Source: Motilimonas pumila
Lineage (GTDB): Bacteria > Pseudomonadota > Gammaproteobacteria > Enterobacterales > CBDFNC01
Length of the DNA stretch: 64,000 nt
Assembly: GCF_003596335.1 (NCBI RefSeq)
Contig: NZ_QZCH01000008.1
Span: 82,924 to 146,923 of the forward strand
Reading direction: 5' to 3'
The translations under genes and the position numbers were made by a program. Position 1 is the stretch's first letter. Each line of letters starts with the position of its first letter. Below the pieces are notes generated by a model. The model saw nothing but the letters and a program-made list of their open reading frames with translations, made no database searches and was not told the DNA's origin. This document shows, in pieces, positions 9,610 to 17,742 of the stretch.

Positions 9610-11256
9610 TTAACTTGCAACCGCTTTTTCTAGCGCTTCTTCTCGTGACTCAACAATATTTTGCTCGCCAACAAGGTCTATGAGTCCCATGCGCTGAAAT
9701 GTTTGTTGGGTTGCTGTAGAAGGGCAAGCAATAAATACTTGCTTATCATTATCTACTGCGTCTTTTACCGCATTTTCAATTGCCAGAGAAACCGTGGCGT
9801 CGATTAAAGGTACATCTGTTAAATCAAAAACAACTTTTTCAAATGCATGTATATTTTCGTGCTCACGAGCAATGGCTCTTGAAACGCCAAACATCATGGG
9901 GCCGCTAAAATACATCAGCATCACCTTACCATTACCTTTGGCAAGGGTGCTAATCTCTTCTTGAGTAAGAGGGATACTGTCGTCAGTGTCACTGATCCGG
10001 TAGATGTTCTTCGCTTGCAGGCGACTCAGTTTTTCGATAGTAAGAATATTAGCAATAAACACCCCGATACCTACCGCTACAATCAAATCGACAAATACCG
10101 TTAACAACATGACACCATACATGATCATGGTTGCGGTCTTTGATACACGATGGGCTCGCTTTAAGAAGCTCCAATCAAGAATATTTAAACCGACTTTTAT
10201 GGCAATGGCCGCGAGAACTGCAAGCGGGATGTAAGCGGTTAGGCCTGCTGCAAAAACCACTAAAATCAATAATACCATGGCTCGAGTAATGCCAGATAAA
10301 GCGGTTCTAGCTCCGGCTTGAATATTTACCACCGTCCCCATCGTTGCGCCAGCGCCAGGTAAGCCTCCACATAAGCCAGATACCATGTTGCCAATGCCTT
10401 GCCCGATAAGCTCTTTTCTGGAGTCGTGTTCCTTACGGGTTAAGCTGTCTGCAATCACAGCAGTTAACAAGGCATCGATACAACCTAGCGTGCCTAATAC
10501 TATGCCGTCTAATACCATTTGAGTGATTTGATCAGCAGTGAAGGTGGGCAAAATCAACGAAGGAACGCCAAGGGATACTTCGCCTATCGCTCGAATACTA
10601 TCGCCACTGAACAAGGTAAGAGCGATGACTGAACCAACAATTAACGCAATCAGTTGTGGTGGTACTCTTACTGCCAATTTTTTAGGAAACCAAAATAAAA
10701 TGGCAAGGGTTATCAATCCTAACGCTAGCTCAGGCCAGCGGATTTCCGAAAGCAAAGAGGGGATAGCCGTCAGGTTTCCAACTACACCGCCCCCAGGGTT
10801 GTCATGGCCTAGTAAAGATGGCAACTGTAAAATAATCAATATTAAGCCAATACCAGACATGAAGCCGGATATAACGCTATAAGGCATTAAGGTGATGTAT
10901 TTGCCTAGGTTGAGAATCCCAAGCAAAATTTGAAAGGCGCCGGCAATCATTACCACGGTAAAGGCCATTGCTAAGCCATTTTCAGGGTTTTGCGCAACAA
11001 GATTGGTCAGTACTGCAGCCATTACTACAGTCATTGGGCCCGTCGGCTCAGAGATGAGGGTTGAAGTACCGCCAAAAAGTGCCGCGAATAAGCCAATTAG
11101 AATAGCTCCGTATAAGCCTGCTTCGGCACCTGCTCCAGAAGCAACGCCAAAAGCTAAAGCAAGTGGTAAGGAAACAATCGCTGCCGTGACACCGCCAAAT
11201 AAATCACCTCTTAGATTAGAGAGGTTAATTTCATTAAACCAACTAGCTATTACCAT
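9610..11256 (-). CDS. SulP/SLC26-family anion transporter with STAS domain
   Basis: Inner-membrane anion permease of 548 residues. The N-terminal part (about 15-410) is strongly hydrophobic with the SulP block GDLFGGVTAAIVSLPLALAFGVASG, the GLYGAIL and STLISEPTGPMTVV motifs, and about a dozen membrane segments. The cytosolic C-terminus (about 425-540) is a STAS domain. The family carries sulfate, bicarbonate or dicarboxylates; nothing here decides the substrate. The frame extends to a TTG at 11274, but ATG 11256 looks the better start. It is not in an operon. Confidence 0.87.
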   Translation of the reverse strand: MVIASWFNEINLSNLRGDLFGGVTAAIVSLPLALAFGVASGAGAEAGLYGAILIGLFAALFGGTSTLISEPTGPMTVVMAAVLTNLVAQNPENGLAMAFTVVMIAGAFQILLGILNLGKYITLMPYSVISGFMSGIGLILIILQLPSLLGHDNPGGGVVGNLTAIPSLLSEIRWPELALGLITLAILFWFPKKLAVRVPPQLIALIVGSVIALTLFSGDSIRAIGEVSLGVPSLILPTFTADQITQMVLDGIVLGTLGCIDALLTAVIADSLTRKEHDSRKELIGQGIGNMVSGLCGGLPGAGATMGTVVNIQAGARTALSGITRAMVLLILVVFAAGLTAYIPLAVLAAIAIKVGLNILDWSFLKRAHRVSKTATMIMYGVMLLTVFVDLIVAVGIGVFIANILTIEKLSRLQAKNIYRISDTDDSIPLTQEEISTLAKGNGKVMLMYFSGPMMFGVSRAIAREHENIHAFEKVVFDLTDVPLIDATVSLAIENAVKDAVDNDKQVFIACPSTATQQTFQRMGLIDLVGEQNIVESREEALEKAVAS

Positions 11257-11274
11257 GAAGAAAGTCTTATCCAA

Positions 11275-11621
11275 TTTATGGGTTAGTTACTGCACCAGCG
11301 CTATAGAAGAAACTTGCGTCCTAAATTCTCGCTGAGTTTTTCAAACGAGTGCTAGCATAAGGAAATTACATAATTTTACCAGTCTAACGAGCAAGTCTGG
11401 CAGTTTTTTATCACTTTAAAGATAGAAGAGTAACGGCCGACGGATCGACGTTTCTGCTTATGTTAATGCACTTTGTGCGGTTGTTTTAATTATGTTGTTG
11501 TGGCATTCACCTGCCTATGACATTTTGTGCGGGTTTGTGGTTTTTTTAGGGCTCAAAACAGTTATTTTTACTACGCTGATAAACACGCAGTTAATCAGTT
11601 GTAAAACATTGTAAAGAAAGC
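11275..11621. other. Gene-free spacer between the SulP gene and htpX
   Basis: About 350 bp separating divergent genes, with no convincing ORF. It presumably holds the SulP promoter. Only the htpX promoter at its right end could be recognised. Confidence 0.5.
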
Positions 11622-11649
11622 TTGAACTTTGCGGCTTTAGACATATTAT
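11622..11649 (+). promoter_or_regulatory. htpX promoter
   Basis: TTGAAC (11622-11627), a 16-base spacer, TATTAT (11644-11649). The -35 lies in CTTGAAC, which also resembles the sigma-32 -35 (CTTGAA). The downstream half does not show the sigma-32 CCCCAT element clearly, so a housekeeping promoter is the safer reading. Confidence 0.6.
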
Positions 11650-11685
11650 GTCTCGGTGTTTTTAACCTATTGTTTGAGGCTTTTA

Positions 11686-12549
11686 ATGAAACGTATTGGT
11701 CTATTTCTGTTGACTAACTTGGCGGTGATGCTGGTATTGGGTATCGTCCTAAATATCGTTTTTGCGATGACGGGGATCGATTCTCGTAGCATGGGCGGCA
11801 TCTTGATGTTTGCCGCAGTATTTGGTTTTGGCGGCGCATTTATTTCCCTGGCCATGTCAAAGTTTATTGCCAAGCGCTCGGTTGGCGCTGTGGTCATTGA
11901 GTCTGCCAGCAATGCTCAGGAGCAATGGCTGCTAGACACAGTTGCACGTCAAGCTCAACAGGTAGGCATTGAGATGCCGGAAGTGGCGGTTTACGATAGC
12001 CCCGACATGAATGCATTTGCCACCGGTATGAAGAAAAATGATGCCTTGGTTGCTGTCAGTACCGGCTTAATGGATCAAATGACCCAAGACGAAGTGGAAG
12101 CGGTATTAGCGCACGAGGTCAGCCACATTGCCAATGGTGACATGGTCACCCTGACATTGATTCAAGGTGTGGTGAATACCTTTGTTTACTTCTTAGTTTC
12201 CTTGGTATCTAGCTTTATCCAATCTGCCATGAGTGATGAAGACGGTGAAGGTGGCCCAGGTTTCCTTGCCGTATTAGCTATCAATACCGTATTGCACATG
12301 GTATTTGGTGTGGCAGCCTCTGTCGTAGTGGCTTGGTTTAGCCGTAAGCGTGAATTTGCCGCTGACTCAGGTGCAAGCCAACTCGTCAATAAAGAAAAAA
12401 TGATTGCGGCACTTGAGCGTTTACGTGGCGGTGAGCAAAAAGAGATGCAAGGTCAGTTTGCCGCCTTTGGTATAAACGGCGGTTTCTCATCATTATTTTC
12501 GAGCCACCCACCACTGGAAGACAGAATTGAAGCGCTAAAAAACCAGTAG
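11686..12549 (+). CDS. htpX: Membrane zinc metalloprotease HtpX
   Basis: M48-family inner-membrane protease that degrades damaged membrane proteins together with FtsH. It has 287 residues (E. coli 293). Two N-terminal helices (about 4-25 and 35-57) are followed by the zinc motif [10 protein letters not shown] near residue 140, two further hydrophobic segments, and the third zinc ligand region [11 protein letters not shown] chose ATG 11686 over an upstream ATG at 11656, because GAGG precedes it and MKRIGLF is the usual HtpX start. Confidence 0.96.
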   Translation: MKRIGLFLLTNLAVMLVLGIVLNIVFAMTGIDSRSMGGILMFAAVFGFGGAFISLAMSKFIAKRSVGAVVIESASNAQEQWLLDTVARQAQQVGIEMPEVAVYDSPDMNAFATGMKKNDALVAVSTGLMDQMTQDEVEAVLAHEVSHIANGDMVTLTLIQGVVNTFVYFLVSLVSSFIQSAMSDEDGEGGPGFLAVLAINTVLHMVFGVAASVVVAWFSRKREFAADSGASQLVNKEKMIAALERLRGGEQKEMQGQFAAFGINGGFSSLFSSHPPLEDRIEALKNQ

Positions 12550-12562
12550 CATTTTTTCATTA

Positions 12563-12592
12563 CAGCCAGTTTAATAAACTGGCTGTTCATGT
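12563..12592 (+). terminator. htpX terminator
   Basis: The hairpin CAGCCAGTTT-AAT-AAACTGGCTG has a 10-bp perfect stem, followed by TTCATGTTTTT. Confidence 0.8.
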
Positions 12593-12768
12593 TTTTAAAG
12601 CAGTGATCCTCTTCTCATATTTCACCAATAACTCAAGATTCTGATTTATAGAAACATAACTTATTGTTTTTTTTAGATTCTGTGTAATTAATATTCACTA
12701 GGCTTTTTCACTGCTGTCTGGCAAAATATGTAAAAAAAAAATAATGACAGCAGGGAAAGCTGTTTACT

Positions 12769-13743
12769 ATGCATCGAAAATCGCTCCGTCTTGCACAATC
12801 CCTCTTTATCCTATCTATTAGCTTGCTGACAGGCTGCTCTCCTGTATCTGAAACTTTACGAGTGGGCGCAGCGCCATGGCCAGGTTTTGAACCTATGTTC
12901 TTGGCTCGTGAAATGGAGTATTTGGTTGGAAAAGATATTGCGCTTTACGAGATGACGTCTGCCAGTCACGTTGCTCACAGCTTTGAAGCGGGTAAACTTG
13001 ATGTGGCTTTTCTTTCCCTTGATGAAGCATTAACGTTAGTAACACGTGGAGTGCCACTCAAAGTAGTGGCGATTGTGGATGAGTCCGTTGGCGGTGACGC
13101 GATTATTGGTTTGCCTGGTGTTACTAAGCTTCGGCATCTAAAAGGCAAACGCATTGGCTATGAGAACAACGCGGCAGGCTCTTTATTGTTAGCTGAAGCC
13201 CTCAGTCAAGCGCGCATTGCCGCTCATGACGTTGAGCTAGTTGAAGTTAAACTTGATGAGCAAAGGCAAGAATTTCACCGCTCGCAAATTGATGCTTTGA
13301 TCACCAGCGAACCTGTGAAGCAGCAGTTGCTCGCCCTTGGTGGTGTGACCTTGTTCGACAGTAGTCGATTACCCGGTCGTATCGTTAATTTAGTCGTCGC
13401 CTCAGATCGCGCTGTCAAACGTCAAGAAGAAGCCTTGGTTGACCTGCTAAAGAGCTATTACAAGGCGCGTAAATTCCAAAAAGGGCGTCCGCAAAAAGCG
13501 ACACAGTTAATGGCAATGCGTTTACAGCTCTATACCAGTGAGATGGAAAGCAGTTTACAGGGGGTTAAATTCATTGGTCAGGTCGAGTCGATGATGCGCT
13601 TAACTGGTGATAAAACTTCAGCTTTAAACTTACAAGCCCAAGAGTTGGCCGATTTAATGGTCTATCGGGGAATGCTTGACCAGGCGCCAAATTTGGACAA
13701 TTTTGTATGTAGCCAAGTACTTGAAAAGGTGATTTATGAATAG
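12769..13743 (+). CDS. Solute-binding lipoprotein (NMT1/SsuA-like), likely sensor partner of the next gene
   Basis: Exported lipoprotein of 324 residues. A basic start, a hydrophobic stretch and the lipobox LLTGCS put the lipidated Cys at about residue 23. The rest is a type-2 periplasmic-binding fold of the NMT1/SsuA class (LRVGAAPWPGFEPMFLAREM, then AFEAGKLDVAFLSLDEAL-like and LKGKRIGYENN blocks). No ABC permease or ATPase gene is near. Its last 8 bp overlap the start of a membrane GGDEF/EAL gene, so a role as a ligand-sensing subunit, as in NspS-MbaA of Vibrio cholerae, is likely by inference. The ligand is unknown. An 8-bp inverted repeat (CTGCTGTC at 12711, GACAGCAG at 12746) precedes the gene. 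Confidence 0.85.
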   Translation: MHRKSLRLAQSLFILSISLLTGCSPVSETLRVGAAPWPGFEPMFLAREMEYLVGKDIALYEMTSASHVAHSFEAGKLDVAFLSLDEALTLVTRGVPLKVVAIVDESVGGDAIIGLPGVTKLRHLKGKRIGYENNAAGSLLLAEALSQARIAAHDVELVEVKLDEQRQEFHRSQIDALITSEPVKQQLLALGGVTLFDSSRLPGRIVNLVVASDRAVKRQEEALVDLLKSYYKARKFQKGRPQKATQLMAMRLQLYTSEMESSLQGVKFIGQVESMMRLTGDKTSALNLQAQELADLMVYRGMLDQAPNLDNFVCSQVLEKVIYE

Positions 13744-16237
13744 TATTCGCCAATGGTCACTGGCTTCTGTTATCCCTGCACTCTTGTTTACCTTTTTCTT
13801 TTTGCTACAAGCCATTTTTATCAGTCTAGATTACGGCAATGACAAAGCTCGCCTGCTACAAGATAGCCGCCTTGAGGTTTTGGGTAAGGTCAATCGCTTA
13901 CAGCAAAGTTTGTCGGATGCTTTGATGCGCCACGATAATGCGGTGGCGGAGCGAGAACTGACTCTGGCTGCACTTGATATCAATGTGCAAGACTTATTGG
14001 TTTTGGATGAAAACGCCGAAGTGTTGCTAGCCAATAAAATGAGTTGGAAGTATATGTTTGCCAGCTCAGTAGTCGAACCGTTTGAGTGGGACAGTTTCTA
14101 TCAAGCTCGAGACAAGAACCGATTGGCTTATCATTATGACGAGACGAAAGAGCAGATCAGGGTATACGCCCCGCTGCAATTAGCCCGCAAAGATCATAGT
14201 TTAAAGCGTAACAACACCGGCTCAATCTATTTCAGCTACTCGTTAGCTAAGCCATTTGAAAATTTGTTCATTAATACGGTGAAGAAATCGGTTAAAACTA
14301 CATTAGTAGTATTGCTTGCGATGGTTATTTTGACTTTGTTAATGCTCAAAATGATCATTCACCCACTTAATCGTTTAGTGAAGTCGGCGCATAAATTTGA
14401 AGCCGATGGTGAGTTTCACTATCATCGCCACGGCCAAGGTGAAATTGGGTTATTACAAAGCGCTTTTGCTGAAATGTCTCATAAGATGCAAGTCAACTTC
14501 CAGCAGTTAAGGGAAAGTGAGCAACGCTGGCACTATGCGCTAAGCGGTGCCAGAGACGGTGTGTGGGACTGGAATATTGAAACCGGTAAGGTATTCTTCT
14601 CGCCGCGCTGGAAAGAGATGTTGGGCTACTCAGAAGACGAAATTGGTACGGATATTGAAGAGCTAGAATATCGTATTCACCCTGAAGAATTAGAGGCTGC
14701 ATTTGGTGCCCTGAATTATCACCTGCAAGGCAAAACGCCGTTTTATGAGCATATTCACCAACTGCGTTGTAAAGATGGTACTTATTGTTGGGTGCTTGAC
14801 CGCGGCAAAGTGATTGAATGGGCTGAAAATGGTCAACCATCTCGGATTATTGCCACTCACACCGACATTACAGAGTACCGTGAAGCTCAAGAGACCGTTG
14901 CCTTTCAAGCTTTTCATGATGAAATCACCCAGTTACCAAACCGCCGCAAATTACTGGAGACGATGTCACTTGAATTACAGCGCGCTAAACAATCAAAACA
15001 ATTTGGTGGCTTGTTGTTTGTTGATCTAGACAAATTTAAGCAGGTTAATGATATTCATGGTCATGGCGCAGGCGACTTATTGCTGAAGATGGTAGGCAAT
15101 CGCCTCAAGCAGACCATCGCCTCGATTGATTTTATTGCGCGTTTATCGGGTGATGAATTTGCCATCATTTTGCCGCAATTAAGCAGTCGTCGTGACAAAG
15201 CGGCCGAGAAAGCGATGAACTTTGCACAAGAGGTAAGCCAACGCATTTCCTCACCCTTTGTTTTGCAAGGGCAGAGAATCAACCTAACTTGTACTACTGG
15301 CATCAGTTTGTTTCCTGAAGACGGTTTATTACCCACTGAGTTACTTCGCCAAGCAGACATTGCTATGTTCCACGGTAAAGATGATGGCCGTGAAGCGATC
15401 CATTTTTTCTCTGATGAGATGGAAAGTAAGGTCCAACGGAATCACAGCCTACAACAGATGTTGCGACTGGCATTAGAGCAAGATGAAATGAAAATGTTCT
15501 TGCAACCTAAAGTCGACAATAAGGGGAATATGGTAGGTTGCGAAGCATTACTGCGCTGGCAGCAACCGCAACGTGGTTGGATTTCTCCTGAAGAGTTTGT
15601 ACCCGCAGCAGAAGATTCAGGCCTTATTTTAGAGCTAGGCCAATGGGTGCTTGAGCAATCTTGCTCGGTTCTGCAGCAGTGGCAGAAAAGTGGTTTAAAC
15701 GACAGGTTCTCTACTTTGTCAGTGAATGTTAGTCCTAAGCAATTTCAGCAACGTAACTTTGTGGCTGACGTTAAAGCGCTGGTGGCGAAATACCAAGTAC
15801 AACCAGGGCTCCTAGAGCTTGAGATAACAGAGTCAATATTGGTGACACAGTTAGAACAAGCCGTTGAGAAAATAAAAGAGCTAAGAGCTATTGGCATCCG
15901 TTTTGCGATAGACGACTTTGGCACCGGCTATTCGTCTATGTCTTACCTCAGCACTTTACCAATAACAGCTTTGAAGATTGACCGCTCTTTTGTGGAGAAT
16001 TTAGAAACGGAGGTCAGCCAGCAAGCGATTGTATCTGCCATTATTGCGATGGCCGATCATCTTGATCTTGATGTAATAGCTGAAGGTGTCGAAAATGTAG
16101 CCCAGCTAAGCTACCTAAAAAGTAAAGGGTGTCATTTATTTCAGGGGTACTTGTTTGGAAAAGCGTTATCAATAGAAGAGTTCAGTCAGCAACTATTTAC
16201 TTCGGTAGGCCAGCCCTGCAAAGTAAAGCCGATATAA
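13736..16237 (+). CDS. Membrane PAS-GGDEF-EAL cyclic-di-GMP protein
   Basis: Inner-membrane c-di-GMP turnover protein of 833 residues. The order is membrane helix (about 10-32), periplasmic domain (about 33-183), second helix (about 188-210), HAMP linker, PAS_3-type PAS (about 265-380), GGDEF domain (about 390-550) and EAL domain (about 565-815). The cyclase signature reads SGDEF instead of GGDEF. The phosphodiesterase side keeps EALLRW, ITESILV, DDFGTGYSSM and AEGVE, so hydrolysis of c-di-GMP is the better supported activity. It overlaps the upstream solute-binding lipoprotein gene by 8 bp, suggesting a two-part periplasmic-ligand receptor. Confidence 0.92.
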   Translation: MNSIRQWSLASVIPALLFTFFFLLQAIFISLDYGNDKARLLQDSRLEVLGKVNRLQQSLSDALMRHDNAVAERELTLAALDINVQDLLVLDENAEVLLANKMSWKYMFASSVVEPFEWDSFYQARDKNRLAYHYDETKEQIRVYAPLQLARKDHSLKRNNTGSIYFSYSLAKPFENLFINTVKKSVKTTLVVLLAMVILTLLMLKMIIHPLNRLVKSAHKFEADGEFHYHRHGQGEIGLLQSAFAEMSHKMQVNFQQLRESEQRWHYALSGARDGVWDWNIETGKVFFSPRWKEMLGYSEDEIGTDIEELEYRIHPEELEAAFGALNYHLQGKTPFYEHIHQLRCKDGTYCWVLDRGKVIEWAENGQPSRIIATHTDITEYREAQETVAFQAFHDEITQLPNRRKLLETMSLELQRAKQSKQFGGLLFVDLDKFKQVNDIHGHGAGDLLLKMVGNRLKQTIASIDFIARLSGDEFAIILPQLSSRRDKAAEKAMNFAQEVSQRISSPFVLQGQRINLTCTTGISLFPEDGLLPTELLRQADIAMFHGKDDGREAIHFFSDEMESKVQRNHSLQQMLRLALEQDEMKMFLQPKVDNKGNMVGCEALLRWQQPQRGWISPEEFVPAAEDSGLILELGQWVLEQSCSVLQQWQKSGLNDRFSTLSVNVSPKQFQQRNFVADVKALVAKYQVQPGLLELEITESILVTQLEQAVEKIKELRAIGIRFAIDDFGTGYSSMSYLSTLPITALKIDRSFVENLETEVSQQAIVSAIIAMADHLDLDVIAEGVENVAQLSYLKSKGCHLFQGYLFGKALSIEEFSQQLFTSVGQPCKVKPI

Positions 16238-16271
16238 TGTTTCTGGTTTAACACGTTATTTATTTTTTGCT

Positions 16272-17618
16272 TTGAAAAAAAAGGTGAAGCCCTTGAGGTT
16301 GTTAGTTATTTTATGCCTTTACTGCAGCTCCGCTGTCGCTCTGGAGCACAGAAAGTCGCTGTACCCGATCATTCCGCAGCAAGATTTCTCCGGTTATCTT
16401 CAAAAAGTCATTGAGCAAGCGGCAGAGAACACCAATATCTATATCGCCGAGGGTACTTACACTACCTGCAAAACGATCCGAATCAATAATGTTAAAAATA
16501 TTAGTTTAATTGGCTTAGGAGAGGTTGTTTTCGAAAAGTGTGATAAGGACTACAAAAACGCTAACTATACCTTATTAAAAGCGGTAGGCGTAAAGGGTTT
16601 CGTTATTGATAATATTGAGTTCAAAGGCGGCATGAAAAGGCATGGTAAAGTTATCGATGTTAGAAGCTTTAAAAAAGGCGACTACCATTGGGATAATTTT
16701 GGAGTGCACTTTCTTGGCGCTGAAGACCTTACAATTAAAAATAGTCGATTTTTAAACTTTGGTAATACTGCACTTTTAATTACTTCGGATCATAATGCCG
16801 TGATCCCTAATTCTGAGCATAGCAAGCTTTCTCTAGCAGAGGTATTAGTTACCGAGAATAGAGTTAACTCGAGAAATGTGATTGTTTCAAATAACCTATT
16901 CAAAAATTCTTATCAAGTCTCGACGACAAATGGTTGGGGCAAAGGTGCTAAGGCTGTAGGTGGGGTGGAAGACATAACTTTCATTAATAATACCTTTGAG
17001 AATTTGAGGGGATGCTTAAAATTAGCTTCAAGGGTCCAGGTGAAGGGCGCGAGGTTACAGGGAAATAAGTTTAAGGCCTGCTCAGGAATACAAATTGTGA
17101 GTTATTCAGATGTATCTATATTGGATAATCAGTTTGAGGATATTGATGGTTGGGTGCTCAGTGCATACCCTAATATGGCAAATGTAAATAAGAGCAAGGG
17201 TAATCAAAATAAAATCGTCCCTTACCCTATTGGGTGGGGTAACATTTCCTTTTCAAACAATGAAGTAAATAGTGCTAAAGGTGGGGTAAGATTTCAAGCC
17301 AGTTTTGCAGGCGAACAAAAAGCGAGAGATTTCGTTTCTGGTATTGAAATAAAAGGAAACACTTTTAATAAAGTGGATATGTCCATTTACGAGCTTAAAA
17401 AACGAAAGCAGCATGGTTATATCATTGTGTTATCTCCAGGTGATTATTCTACCCGCAAAAATAAAGTGGTATTTAAGGACGTCACGGTTAGTAACAACTG
17501 TTTTTCTTTGCACAAGGATGTCAAAGGTTTAGTTAATGTTAGGAAGTTAGCTAAAATTGACGCATCCCTCCATGCTGATAACATATCTAGCCCCTCTATT
17601 TGTCGTCACACAAAGTAA
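16272..17618 (+). CDS. Secreted right-handed parallel beta-helix protein
   Basis: A protein of 448 residues with a Sec signal peptide (basic MKKKVKPLR, hydrophobic LLVILCLYCSSAVA, cleavage near residue 23). Repeated short strands with N/V/I ladders (VSNNLFKNS, FINNTFENL, ILDNQFEDI, FSNNEVNSA, IKGNTFNKV) indicate a pectate-lyase/polysaccharide-lyase-type beta-solenoid. No catalytic set could be assigned. The start is uncertain: TTG 16272 gives a good signal peptide but has no clear ribosome binding site; GTG 16284 is the alternative. It lies 34 bp after the GGDEF-EAL gene on the same strand and is visibly more AT-rich, perhaps acquired. A role on an exopolysaccharide is only a guess. Confidence 0.75.
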   Translation: MKKKVKPLRLLVILCLYCSSAVALEHRKSLYPIIPQQDFSGYLQKVIEQAAENTNIYIAEGTYTTCKTIRINNVKNISLIGLGEVVFEKCDKDYKNANYTLLKAVGVKGFVIDNIEFKGGMKRHGKVIDVRSFKKGDYHWDNFGVHFLGAEDLTIKNSRFLNFGNTALLITSDHNAVIPNSEHSKLSLAEVLVTENRVNSRNVIVSNNLFKNSYQVSTTNGWGKGAKAVGGVEDITFINNTFENLRGCLKLASRVQVKGARLQGNKFKACSGIQIVSYSDVSILDNQFEDIDGWVLSAYPNMANVNKSKGNQNKIVPYPIGWGNISFSNNEVNSAKGGVRFQASFAGEQKARDFVSGIEIKGNTFNKVDMSIYELKKRKQHGYIIVLSPGDYSTRKNKVVFKDVTVSNNCFSLHKDVKGLVNVRKLAKIDASLHADNISSPSICRHTK

Positions 17619-17681
17619 CTTTGGCTGTAGTAGGCTATCAATCGAAAATCGATGCTTTGTAGCTGTATTACTGCTTCGCAT

Positions 17682-17703
17682 GCCACTTTACTATTAAAGT
17701 GGC
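17682..17703. terminator. Hairpin between convergent genes
   Basis: GCCACTTTA-CTAT-TAAAGTGGC, a perfect 9-bp stem between the beta-helix gene and the oxidoreductase fusion gene. There is no T-run after it on either strand, so it may act only as an mRNA end barrier. Confidence 0.45.
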
Positions 17704-17742
17704 AAAATATCTGGTTCGTCGCAGTTAGGCGCTGATGTAGAG

